A DNA stretch of 9,277 bases from NCBI GenBank assembly GCA_023457535.1, contig JAEWLN010000007.1, positions 1 to 9,277 on the forward strand. Direction: 5' to 3'. Under the pieces are notes generated by a model. The model worked only from the letters and a program-made list of their open reading frames with translations. It was not told the DNA's origin and made no database searches. Shown in pieces: positions 1 to 6,847 of the stretch. Made by a program: the position numbers and the translations under genes. The stretch's first letter is position 1. Each line of letters opens with the position of its first letter. Origin of the DNA: Bacteroidota bacterium. Lineage in GTDB: Bacteria > Bacteroidota > Bacteroidia > Flavobacteriales > Flavobacteriaceae.

Positions 1-44
1 AATCCGATCTTGACTTTGCTTTTGCGAAAAATACTGAATCCCAT
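1..44 (-). CDS. Glycosyltransferase paralogue, 5' end only (partial)
   Basis: Only the first 14 codons lie in the window; the gene continues past the left edge. Reading leftwards from the ATG at 44, the peptide is MGFSIFRKSKVKIG. It matches the shape of the next gene's start (MGMFFGKTPLKVGF): Met-Gly, a Phe-rich stretch, basic residues, then a hydrophobic beta-strand start with Lys-(Val/Ile)-Gly. This suggests a second copy of the same glycosyltransferase family placed in tandem, 71 bp downstream of the first gene's stop and on the same strand. A TAnnTTTG-like element at 63-70 sits just upstream of the ATG. The assignment rests on very few residues and on context, so it is tentative; another short N-terminus could look like this by chance. 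Confidence 0.5.
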   Translation of the reverse strand, partial: MGFSIFRKSKVKIG

Positions 45-62
45 GAAACGCGTTTTGACTGG

Positions 63-70
63 CAAAAATA
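63..70 (-). promoter_or_regulatory. Candidate Bacteroidota -7 promoter element (TATTTTTG)
   Basis: On the minus strand this octamer reads TATTTTTG, a match to the TAnnTTTG -7 element known for Bacteroidota vegetative promoters. It lies 18 bases upstream of the ATG at 44. The nearest upstream TTTG is only 14 bases away, closer than the usual 17-23, so the -33 box is poor. The second glycosyltransferase could have its own promoter here, or simply be read through from the gene upstream. Confidence 0.3.
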
Positions 71-115
71 AAGATATTCTGCGCCAAACAGGCGTTAATT
101 TGTCAACAATCGGGG

Positions 116-1021
116 CTATTTTTTCCAGAATTTGAGCGTGTTCCGCAAATGTTTCCAAAAATAACGGCGCGGCAATACAGGTATGGGCCGTGGCAGATTC
201 GCGGTGTGAAATTGCGCGCAAAACGCTTCAATACTCCCACAGGCTATAAAATGCAGCCGCTCCCACGCCTGGGGATACACCGGATGAAGGTTCGTGAACC
301 GGCTGTAATTGGTTTCGTCCACAGATTGCCAGAAGTCAAAATACGCCTTGGTGTCAAAATCGTCTTTGTGGCCCCAATTGTTGATTTTTTGCCTGATTTC
401 GTCATCGGAGCGCGCCCAGGATTGGTGGATGACCGCAAAATCAGTAAAAACCTCGCGGTTGTGCGTCGAGGCCAGATCGCGGCCAAAATAATATTCGCCA
501 ACCGTATTGGTCGCAAACGAAAAATGTTCGTCGTTGTCAATGTACAAATAGCCGTTTTGCGTCTTTTTGAACAACGTGATCCAGCGCGCACGGATGTTGA
601 CTTTATCGCACTGCGGCTTCCACAAAAGATAGCGGTGCTTTTGCAAAAACTGCGCAACGGATTTGAAATCGGTAAAATATTCGTCTACGTCAATTTGCAG
701 CTTCCAGCAATTGGCGCCCATTTGTTCCGACAGCAGGTTGCGCTCGCGCGTTTCGTTCTGGATCGGACTAAGCGCGGGAAGGTAAAAATCGTCTTCCAGG
801 ATCCGGATTTTTTGTGCGGGATCGATCGTACGGATCCGCCCGAAAAAAGTTTCGTCAAACGCAAATCTCCGGCCGGCCCATGATACGCGGTTTTTGTCGA
901 TGGCCAGGATGACTTCGTCCACATGCGGGTAGACCAACGGCAGGGCGTGGAACAGGTATTCGCAATCGTACGAGATCAAAAAGCCCACCTTAAGCGGCGT
1001 TTTGCCAAAAAACATTCCCAT
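116..1021 (-). CDS. Glycosyltransferase, family-2-like (GT-A fold, DXD)
   Basis: A 301-residue protein, probably a nucleotide-sugar-dependent glycosyltransferase acting in the cytoplasm on a surface polysaccharide or glycan. The N-terminal strand (about residues 11-18, KVGFLISY) and the following helix, then VDEVILAID (34-42), fit the start of a GT-A Rossmann-like fold. LQIDVDEYF (108-116) supplies the DXD-type metal and nucleotide-sugar motif (D111, D113, with E114). VIHQSWARSDDEI (197-209) resembles the conserved C-terminal His-containing segment of glycosyltransferase family 2 relatives that lack a membrane anchor. No signal peptide or membrane helix is seen, and the C-terminus is basic (WKHLRNTLKFWKK), which could favour membrane-surface association. 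The start at 1021 gives MGM; a second ATG at 1015 is possible. A related start follows downstream, so it is probably part of a glycosyltransferase array. Donor and acceptor cannot be read from sequence. Confidence 0.75.
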   Translation of the reverse strand: MGMFFGKTPLKVGFLISYDCEYLFHALPLVYPHVDEVILAIDKNRVSWAGRRFAFDETFFGRIRTIDPAQKIRILEDDFYLPALSPIQNETRERNLLSEQMGANCWKLQIDVDEYFTDFKSVAQFLQKHRYLLWKPQCDKVNIRARWITLFKKTQNGYLYIDNDEHFSFATNTVGEYYFGRDLASTHNREVFTDFAVIHQSWARSDDEIRQKINNWGHKDDFDTKAYFDFWQSVDETNYSRFTNLHPVYPQAWERLHFIACGSIEAFCAQFHTANLPRPIPVLPRRYFWKHLRNTLKFWKK

Positions 1022-1111
1022 AACCTGTGTTTGAGGTGACCGCTACGACCGATGCGCGGGAACAATTCAAAAGTCGGGCACAATTCGTAGCTTTGCAGCA
1101 AAGAAAACACA
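1022..1111. promoter_or_regulatory. Divergent intergenic promoter region
   Basis: This 90-bp gap separates the leftward glycosyltransferase from the rightward tsaC operon and must hold the start signals of both unless the former is transcribed from elsewhere. On the plus strand TAGCTTTG (1088-1095) matches TAnnTTTG and lies 16 bases before the tsaC ATG, but no TTG sits at the proper -33 distance. ACAATTC occurs twice as a direct repeat (1062-1068 and 1080-1086). The bases just before tsaC are A-rich (AAAGAAAACACA), as is common in this phylum in place of a Shine-Dalgarno sequence. No convincing leftward -7 box was found. Confidence 0.4.
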
Positions 1112-1672
1112 ATGCAGCAAGAAATCCAAAATGCGTTCGAGGTGATCCAGAACGGCGGCATCATTCTTTACCCTACCGATACGGTTTGGGGTATTGGTTG
1201 TGATGCGACCAATGCCGGGGCGGTGTCCAAAATATACCAACTCAAAAAACGCGCGGAAACCCAAAGCATGATCGTGCTGATGAACGGCGAGAAAATGATG
1301 TACAACGTATTTCGCGAAATCCCGGAAGTGGCGTGGCAAATCCTGGATTTATCGGAAAACCCGACCACGCTTATCCTGGACAACCCGCGAAATGTGGCGC
1401 CCAACGTGATCGGCGCAGACCGAACCCTGGGCATCCGGCTGGTCAGGGAGCCGTTTTGCTACAAGTTGATGGAACGCATGAAAAAGCCGCTGGTATCTAC
1501 CTCGGCCAACGTATCGGGGCAACCGACGCCAAAAAGTTTTGCAGAAATCAGTCCCGAAATTATAGCCGGTGTAGACTATGTCGTAAATTTGCACCGCGAC
1601 AAAATATCGGGAAAACCTTCCACGATCATCAAACTCACAGCGGATTCTCAAGTAAAAATCATCAGAAAATAA
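1112..1672 (+). CDS. tsaC: L-threonylcarbamoyladenylate synthase (TsaC/YrdC/Sua5 family, short form)
   Basis: This enzyme makes threonylcarbamoyl-AMP from threonine, bicarbonate and ATP, the first step of t6A formation at position 37 of ANN-decoding tRNAs; TsaD and partners then transfer the group. The 186 residues cover one YrdC domain and lack the extra C-terminal Sua5 domain. Visible family motifs are YPTDTVWGIG (20-29), the basic KKRAETQSM segment (45-53, the nucleotide- and substrate-binding KR region), the IGADRTLGIRLV strand region (100-111), STSAN (129-133) and GKPSTIIKL (167-175). It is the first gene of a tight plus-strand operon: its TAA at 1670-1672 directly abuts the ATG of the tRNA nucleotidyltransferase, so two tRNA-maturation functions are co-expressed. 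The start at 1112 gives the usual short lead before the first strand. The assignment to the family is secure; the name tsaC is given by domain content. Confidence 0.93.
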   Translation: MQQEIQNAFEVIQNGGIILYPTDTVWGIGCDATNAGAVSKIYQLKKRAETQSMIVLMNGEKMMYNVFREIPEVAWQILDLSENPTTLILDNPRNVAPNVIGADRTLGIRLVREPFCYKLMERMKKPLVSTSANVSGQPTPKSFAEISPEIIAGVDYVVNLHRDKISGKPSTIIKLTADSQVKIIRK

Positions 1673-3106
1673 ATGGCGGCGCAACCCAATTTCAAGGACG
1701 CACTTTCGCATAAAATCTTTGACGTGATTGGTCGGGCTTCAGAGGCGCTCGGGCTGGAAAGTTACGTCATTGGCGGTTTTGTACGCGATTTCTTTCTCGG
1801 GCGCGATTACAAAAAAGACATTGACATTGTGGCCGTGGGCAGCGGCATCGATCTGGCGTTGAAAGTATCGGAACTGTTGCCGCACAAACCCAAGGTGCAG
1901 GTTTTTAAAAATTACGGAACAGCCATGTTGCGTTATGGCGACATCGATATTGAATTTGTAGGTGCCCGGAAGGAATCCTACGAGTTTAACAGCCGCAAGC
2001 CTGTGGTTGAAAATGGTTCCCTCGAAGACGATCAGAACCGCCGCGATTTTACGATCAACGCGCTTGCCCTGTCATTGAACAAAGCCAATTTTGGCTCCTT
2101 ACTCGATCCGTTTGGCGGTTTAACCGATTTGGAAAGTAAAACGATTAAAACACCTCTGGATCCGGATATTACCTATTCGGACGACCCGCTTAGGATGATG
2201 CGCGCAATCCGCTTTTCGGCACAATTGCAGTTTGAAATCGAAGCCGGGTCACTGGAGGCCATTGCGCGCAATAAAGAACGCATCGGCATTATTTCAGGAG
2301 AGCGCATCGTGGAGGAGCTACACAAGATTTTACTTACCGACAGGCCTTCTGTCGGATTTTTATTGCTGTACCAAACCGGATTGCTGGAATTGATTCTGCC
2401 GGAACTTACGGCGCTGAACAATGTAGAGGAAATCGAAGGCCATACGCACAAGAACAACTTTTATCATACACTTGAAGTAGTAGACAATATCAGCCGCAAT
2501 ACGAGCGATTTATGGTTGCGATGGGCGGCGTTGTTGCACGATGTCGGGAAAGCACCCACGAAGCGCTTTACCAAAAAACAAGGCTGGACGTTTCACGGAC
2601 ACGAATTCCTGGGCGGCAAAATGGTGCGCCGCATTTTTGAACGGCTGCGCCTGCCGCTGAACCAAAAAATGAAATTCGTTCAAAAAATGGTGGCAATGAG
2701 TTCGCGTCCGATCATTTTATCGGAAGATCAGGTTACCGATTCGGCCGTGCGCAGGCTCGTATTTGATGCAGGCGAAGATATTGAAAGCCTGATGACGCTG
2801 TGCGAAGCCGACATTACTACCAAAAATCCAAATAAATTCAAGCGCTACCACGCCAATTTCAAAACGGTGCGCGAAAAAATCACTGAGGTGGAAGAACGCG
2901 ACCGCGTGCGCAATTTCCAACCGCCGATTACCGGAGAAGAAATCATGGCGATATTTAATTTGCCGCCATCGCGCGAAATCGGCACGCTTAAAGAGGCCAT
3001 CAAAGAGGCCATTCTGGAAGGCGAAATCGCAAATGATTACCAGGCGGCCTATCGGTTTATGATGGAACGCGCCCAAAAAATCGGCTTAAAACCCGCCACG
3101 CCATGA
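1673..3106 (+). CDS. cca: CCA tRNA nucleotidyltransferase with HD domain
   Basis: A class II nucleotidyltransferase that builds or repairs the 3' CCA end of tRNAs using CTP and ATP. The head carries GGFVRD (34-39) and the catalytic acidic pair in KDIDI (D49, D51). Next come RRDFTIN (123-129) and the DPLRMMRAIRF segment (171-181) of the nucleotide-recognition neck. From about 260 an HD domain follows: H265, ALLHDVGK (286-293) with the H289-D290 pair, and FHGHE (307-311). In other bacterial enzymes this domain carries metal-dependent phosphohydrolase activity. The length of 477 is normal for HD-containing family members. The ATG at 1673 directly follows the tsaC stop. The C-terminus overlaps the next gene by ATGA at 3103-3106, implying translational coupling. 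Whether it adds all of CCA or only part cannot be decided here, since some bacteria split the task between two enzymes. Confidence 0.93.
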   Translation: MAAQPNFKDALSHKIFDVIGRASEALGLESYVIGGFVRDFFLGRDYKKDIDIVAVGSGIDLALKVSELLPHKPKVQVFKNYGTAMLRYGDIDIEFVGARKESYEFNSRKPVVENGSLEDDQNRRDFTINALALSLNKANFGSLLDPFGGLTDLESKTIKTPLDPDITYSDDPLRMMRAIRFSAQLQFEIEAGSLEAIARNKERIGIISGERIVEELHKILLTDRPSVGFLLLYQTGLLELILPELTALNNVEEIEGHTHKNNFYHTLEVVDNISRNTSDLWLRWAALLHDVGKAPTKRFTKKQGWTFHGHEFLGGKMVRRIFERLRLPLNQKMKFVQKMVAMSSRPIILSEDQVTDSAVRRLVFDAGEDIESLMTLCEADITTKNPNKFKRYHANFKTVREKITEVEERDRVRNFQPPITGEEIMAIFNLPPSREIGTLKEAIKEAILEGEIANDYQAAYRFMMERAQKIGLKPATP

Positions 3107-4266
3107 AGCGCTTTGAATCGATCCGGATTGCCTTTCTGACGCCCGAATATCCACACGGGCGCACACCCGGACTCTGCGGCGGGATCGGGACGAGCATTAT
3201 GAACCTCGCCCACGCCATGCGAAAAGCCGGCGCAACGGTTAGCATCATCATTTACGGCCAGGACGCTGACGAAGCTTTTGAGGAGAACGGCATTGCCCAT
3301 TATCGCGTGCAAAGCATCGAAAAGGGCAAGCTCAGGCGCTATTACACCCAAAAGAAAATCGAGCGGCTGATCCGGGCACTCGTACGACAACACAAAGTCA
3401 ATGTGGTGGAAGCACCGGATTGGCGCGGGGCCACCTCGTTCATTTCCGCCAATTGCCCCATCGTGGTCAAATTGCACGGTTCCGAGACGTATTTTGCGCA
3501 CCTGGACCAACGCCCGCTCAAATGGCGTATCCGGTATACGGAAAAACGCGCGCTGCAAAAAGCAGACGCTGTGATTTCTGTGAGCGCGTACGCTGCACAA
3601 GTAACCCAGGACGCCTTTGGGATGACCAGAACTATGACGGTAATTCCAAACGGCATCGACGTCGACCGATTTAAAGTTTCAAATTCAGAAACACCGTTTA
3701 ACATATTGTATTTTGGAACGTTAGTAAGAAAAAAAGGTTCGCTTGAGCTATCAGCGATATTCAACCAAGTCGTCACGGCGTTTCCGTCTGCAACACTCAC
3801 GCTTGTAGGATTGGACAGCAATGATCCGGCTACGGCAAATGCATCGGTCTGGAACATGATCCAAAGCGGATTGTCGGCACAGGCGCGCGCCAACACCACC
3901 TACGAAGGCGCCGTGGCTTATGAAAAAGTACGCGGGCACATCGCCGCAGCCTCGGTTTGTATTTTCCCATCTTATGCAGAAGCGCTGCCTGTGTCATGGA
4001 TTGAAGCGATGGCCATGGGCAAAGCAATTGTCGCATCCGATATTGGCTGGGCGCGTGAAATGATCGAAGACGGAAAAGAGGGCTATCTCGTGCATCCGGC
4101 CAATCACGCGCTTTTTGCCGAACGCATTGGCCAATTACTGACCCATGAAGAACGCCGCGCCGCATTTGGACGTGCTGCCCGCGCGAAGGCCGAAACGCGC
4201 TTCAGCATAGACACCGTTGCGATACAAAACCTTGAATTTTACTACCAATTGATTCATTCCAAATGA
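3103..4266 (+). CDS. Glycosyltransferase family 4-like (GT-B fold)
   Basis: A 387-residue retaining-type GT-B glycosyltransferase, cytoplasmic or membrane-surface, that would transfer a sugar from a nucleotide donor to a glycan, lipid or small acceptor. The N-terminal acceptor domain begins with IRIAFLTPEYP (7-17) and the glycine loop LCGGIGTSI (24-32), and contains KLHGSE (123-128). The donor domain includes IPNGID (181-186), LYFGTLVRKKG (202-212) and the EX7E region FPSYAEALPVSWIEAMAMG (288-306), with E293 and E301 as the acidic pair. No transmembrane segment is evident. Its ATG overlaps the cca stop and its stop overlaps the ctaA start, both as ATGA, so it is locked into an operon of tRNA and heme genes with no obvious functional link. 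Its substrate is unknown. The GT4-type fold is secure. Confidence 0.88.
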   Translation: MKRFESIRIAFLTPEYPHGRTPGLCGGIGTSIMNLAHAMRKAGATVSIIIYGQDADEAFEENGIAHYRVQSIEKGKLRRYYTQKKIERLIRALVRQHKVNVVEAPDWRGATSFISANCPIVVKLHGSETYFAHLDQRPLKWRIRYTEKRALQKADAVISVSAYAAQVTQDAFGMTRTMTVIPNGIDVDRFKVSNSETPFNILYFGTLVRKKGSLELSAIFNQVVTAFPSATLTLVGLDSNDPATANASVWNMIQSGLSAQARANTTYEGAVAYEKVRGHIAAASVCIFPSYAEALPVSWIEAMAMGKAIVASDIGWAREMIEDGKEGYLVHPANHALFAERIGQLLTHEERRAAFGRAARAKAETRFSIDTVAIQNLEFYYQLIHSK

Positions 4267-5288
4267 AAAAAAGATTTTTGCCCGCTGCCAAAACCGCACT
4301 GGTACTCGTTTATGCCGTAATCATCGCGGGCGCCCTTGTGCGCATGACCGGCTCCGGAATGGGCTGTCCGGACTGGCCGAAATGCTTTGGCTACTATATT
4401 CCGCCCACCGACATCAAAGAATTGACATGGACCCCGAACCGCACTTTCGAAAAAGGACAGGTGATCATTAAAGACCAGGCGCTTTGGGTGGCCAATGCCG
4501 ATTTCATAACAGGCGCAAATTTCGACCCGGCGCACTGGCGACCTTACACCAAGCACGATTACGCTATTTTCAACCCCACCCACACCTGGATTGAATACCT
4601 GAACCGTTTGTGCGGCGCTCTGGCCGGAATTGCGGTTTTCATCATGGCGGTTTACTCCTTTGGTTTTCGTAAAGACAACCGCAAGATTTTCGCGTTGTCG
4701 TGGCTGACGGTCTTTTTAATGGGCTTTCAGGCGTGGCTGGGCGCAACGGTGGTCTACTCGGTGCTGAATCCGGTAAAGATCACCGTTCACATGGTTGTTG
4801 CCCTAGTTATTGTAGCGTTGATCATTTACATCATCCGGGCCGCCAACCCCGCAGTTGCAACGCAAAAGCGCGATCCGCTGTTTGCACGGCTTCTTTGGGG
4901 CGCATTAGCCCTAACACTCATACAAGTAGTACTCGGCACACAGGTGCGGCAATTTGTGGACACCCAGGTACGGATAACAGGTTACGACAATATGGCTGCA
5001 ATCCTCAGCGACCCTGCGTGGGATTTTTACGTACACCGCACCCTTTCATTTCTGGTTTTGTTTTTTAACGGATGGCTGATGCTCAGAAACCGCAAGGCAC
5101 AACTTGGCTATACTAAACTCACTGCGGTGATGTGGCTCATAGGACTCGAAATCCTGACCGGGGTGGCGATGTATTACTTCGACTTTCCGTTTGGCTCGCA
5201 AGCCGCGCATTTGGTATTGGCCTCGGTGTTGTTTGGCGTACAGTTTCAGTTGGTTTTGGAGGCAAAATCGGCTCAAAACAAACTATAG
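4263..5288 (+). CDS. ctaA: Heme A synthase, COX15/CtaA family
   Basis: An integral membrane enzyme that oxidises the C8 methyl of heme O to the formyl group of heme A for cytochrome oxidase. About eight hydrophobic helices are visible (roughly 10-27, 114-133, 141-162, 170-192, 206-228, 255-275, 282-304, 311-333), the family's two four-helix bundles. GALVRMTGSGMGCPDWPKC (23-41) is the family signature, with C35 and C41 comparable to the external Cys pair of Bacillus CtaA. Histidines H176 (VHMVV), H258 (VHRTL) and H316 (AAHLV) match three of the four heme-ligand positions. The fourth position is EYLNR (111-115), with Asn where Bacillus has His, and loop 1 is long (about 42-106). It is the last gene of the tsaC operon, with an ATGA overlap to the glycosyltransferase. 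Heme A use implies an aerobic aa3-type oxidase. Confidence 0.92.
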   Translation: MKKRFLPAAKTALVLVYAVIIAGALVRMTGSGMGCPDWPKCFGYYIPPTDIKELTWTPNRTFEKGQVIIKDQALWVANADFITGANFDPAHWRPYTKHDYAIFNPTHTWIEYLNRLCGALAGIAVFIMAVYSFGFRKDNRKIFALSWLTVFLMGFQAWLGATVVYSVLNPVKITVHMVVALVIVALIIYIIRAANPAVATQKRDPLFARLLWGALALTLIQVVLGTQVRQFVDTQVRITGYDNMAAILSDPAWDFYVHRTLSFLVLFFNGWLMLRNRKAQLGYTKLTAVMWLIGLEILTGVAMYYFDFPFGSQAAHLVLASVLFGVQFQLVLEAKSAQNKL

Positions 5289-5300
5289 AATATGTCTATA
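5284..5300 (+). terminator. Weak AT-rich hairpin at the end of ctaA
   Basis: TATAGA (5284-5289), a 5-base loop and TCTATA (5295-5300) form a perfect six-pair stem that overlaps the ctaA stop codon. It is followed by an AT-rich tract with short T runs (TATTTTTATAATTGTTTTT). With only one G-C pair the stem is weak, so an intrinsic terminator is possible but not convincing. The rest of the convergent gap to 5386 is AT-rich and shows no stronger hairpin for either direction. Confidence 0.25.
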
Positions 5301-5386
5301 TTGAATATTTTTATAATTGTTTTTCAAGAATTTAAACCAAATCTAATCAACCAAAAATTCAATACAACACAATGTTTGCGTAATTG

Positions 5387-6145
5387 CTAGCCATCGATCC
5401 ATTTTTTGAAGTCGGCGACCTTTTCGCGACTTACGATCACCTCCTCGGCGGTGTATCCGGCCAGCATCACACGCAGTCTTGAATTGCTGTAAACGCTGAT
5501 CTCGCGAATGGATGAAAGTGGCACGATAAATTTCCGGCTGACCCTGAAAAACCCGACCGGATCCAATTCGCGTTCCAACTCCTCAAGCGTTGTATCAAGC
5601 AAATAACTTCGGTTGTCCCTGGTATGCAGATAGGTTCCTTTGTTTTCGCTAAAAAAACACTCTGCCTCCTCTATCCCGATCACTTTGAGCTGATGCCCTA
5701 TTTTAACGGTAAATCTCTTTTTGAACGGTTTTGCCGATGGAAATCCAAACATTAACCGGATCTGATCATAATCCATTGAAACGGGTGCGCCGGACGGCAT
5801 CCGCGCCCTGAACTTGTGCAGCGCCACCTGCAAATCGTCCTCGTCAATGGGTTTAAGAAGGTAATCGATGCTGTTGAGTTTAAAGGCCTTTAACGCATAT
5901 TCATCGTATGCGGTGGTAAAAATAACAGCGCTTTTGAGGTGCGTTTTTTCAAAGATTTCGAAAGACAATCCGTCCGACAACTGAATGTCCAGAAAAATCA
6001 AGTCGGGATGCGGATGTGCGCCGAGCCATTGCAGGGATTCTTCCACAGAATGCAGCATCGCCTGTGGAAAAACGCCTAATTTTTCAAGCTTTCGCTGCAA
6101 CAGGCGTGCGGCAGGTTTTTCATCTTCAATGATAATAACATTCAT
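5387..6145 (-). CDS. LytTR-family response regulator (LytR/AlgR type)
   Basis: A 252-residue two-component response regulator. The receiver domain (about 1-115) has the acidic pocket E7-D8-E9, the phospho-acceptor D53 in DLIFLDIQL, T77 in VIFTTAYDEYA and K98-P99 in YLLKP, so all residues needed for phosphorylation are present. A linker of about 30 residues leads to a LytTR DNA-binding domain (about 144-248), recognised by KIGHQLKVI, the ENKGTYLHT segment and FFRVSRKFIVPLSSI. Such domains bind DNA as beta-rich modules and usually control transcription near their own genes. It lies 67 bp downstream of the small 2TM gene, on the same strand as the histidine kinase, which is its likely partner. 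No clear TAnnTTTG box was found in the 67-bp gap, which fits co-transcription. Target genes are not evident. Confidence 0.93.
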   Translation of the reverse strand: MNVIIIEDEKPAARLLQRKLEKLGVFPQAMLHSVEESLQWLGAHPHPDLIFLDIQLSDGLSFEIFEKTHLKSAVIFTTAYDEYALKAFKLNSIDYLLKPIDEDDLQVALHKFRARMPSGAPVSMDYDQIRLMFGFPSAKPFKKRFTVKIGHQLKVIGIEEAECFFSENKGTYLHTRDNRSYLLDTTLEELERELDPVGFFRVSRKFIVPLSSIREISVYSNSRLRVMLAGYTAEEVIVSREKVADFKKWIDG

Positions 6146-6212
6146 GTAGCTATCTACTTAAACAATTCTTAAAATCATACATTCCAGACGATTAAATAAT
6201 ATGATGTAAAGC

Positions 6213-6530
6213 TTATTCCCATTTGTTTCGTTTGTCGCGGTCCATGATTTGGCGGATTTTTCGCTCCTCCCAGTCCGCCCCTAAAAACGCGTTGGTGCCA
6301 AAGACGCTCAATGCGTGGAATCCGAGTCCGATACCCCAAAAAAAGGCAGTGGCAAAGTTATCGAATTTCAAAAACGGCTCGCCCGGGGACAGCCGGAAAT
6401 AGTTCATCGTGATCAAAAAAGCATTGATCAACAAGTATAAGGACAGGTGTTTGTAGAAACCTGCCAATGCCTTGACGCGTTTGCGGGCGCGCTCCAGGCG
6501 TAACTGCTCAATGGATGCGTTGTGTTCCAT
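6213..6530 (-). CDS. Small 2TM-domain membrane protein (second free-standing copy)
   Basis: A 105-residue protein made of one 2TM domain: a charged N-terminal helix (about 8-24, rich in Arg and Lys), two hydrophobic segments (about 27-45 and 60-78) and a charged tail. Family hallmarks are FYKHL at the start of the first helix, FWGIGLGFHALSVFG (64-78) in the second, and the tail FLGADWEERKIRQIMD (82-97). Both ends are charged and probably cytoplasmic. It starts 2 bp after the stop of the other small 2TM gene (TAA-CC-ATG), so the two are co-translated, and it precedes the LytTR regulator. The 2TM domain (the Pfam family of that name) has no established molecular function; in Bacteroidota it often accompanies or is fused to LytTR-type signalling proteins. 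A role in kinase interaction or membrane sensing is inference. Confidence 0.8.
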   Translation of the reverse strand: MEHNASIEQLRLERARKRVKALAGFYKHLSLYLLINAFLITMNYFRLSPGEPFLKFDNFATAFFWGIGLGFHALSVFGTNAFLGADWEERKIRQIMDRDKRNKWE

Positions 6531-6532
6531 GG

Positions 6533-6847
6533 TTATTGATTTTGGTTGTATCGTTGCTCGCGCGCCTTCTCTTGCTCAATGAATTGCTGCAGTTTGCGCG
6601 CTTCCCACTTTTTGGACAAAAACGGATTGAACTGGAACGCTGCCATTGCATGAAAGCAAAGCCCTGTTCCCCACCCGAGCGCCGAAAACAAAAACCAATA
6701 CAGTTCCGGCGTGTAATAAAGATTGATGGCGATCAAAATCGGGATGACCGTACAATAGCACATCAGGTTGATGTAAAAAGACCGTATTTCCCGCGCTTGT
6801 TTTCGCGCCCGGCGGTAAGCGGGCGAATTTTTATTTGCTTCCATCAT
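6533..6847 (-). CDS. Small 2TM-domain membrane protein (first free-standing copy)
   Basis: A 104-residue 2TM protein if started at 6847. That ATG forms a 4-base ATGA overlap with the TGA stop of the upstream histidine kinase. In-frame ATGs at 6853 and 6844 are alternatives; a much longer reading to 7060 only shadows the kinase gene. The protein has a basic N-terminal helix (YRRARKQAREIRSFY, 11-25), a hydrophobic segment (about 26-43), a short TPELYW turn, a second segment with GWGTGLCFHAMAAF (58-71), and the tail FLSKKWEARKLQQFIEQEK (76-94). The same pattern occurs at the kinase's C-terminus and in the next gene, so all three derive from one unit. It lacks any catalytic motif, and its function is unknown. 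Coupling to the kinase suggests that the two proteins are made in fixed ratio and may act together in the membrane. Confidence 0.82.
   Translation of the reverse strand: MMEANKNSPAYRRARKQAREIRSFYINLMCYCTVIPILIAINLYYTPELYWFLFSALGWGTGLCFHAMAAFQFNPFLSKKWEARKLQQFIEQEKAREQRYNQNQ

Noticed and set aside
149..883. Long plus-strand open frame (244 codons) opposite the glycosyltransferase
   Set aside because: It lies wholly antisense to a gene with clear family motifs, its product is rich in Arg, Val and Pro with no recognisable domain, and long shadow frames are common at this GC content.
3049..3600. Minus-strand open frame (183 codons) over the cca/glycosyltransferase junction
   Set aside because: It is antisense to two motif-bearing, translationally coupled genes and shows no domain or signal.
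5301..5386. Possible small RNA or bidirectional terminator in the AT-rich convergent gap
   Set aside because: Beyond the weak hairpin at 5284-5300 no stable stem or promoter pair could be seen on either strand.
6146..6157. Small dyad GTAG/CTAC just before the LytTR regulator start
   Set aside because: A four-pair dyad with a four-base loop is expected by chance in an AT-rich gap, and no promoter box accompanies it.
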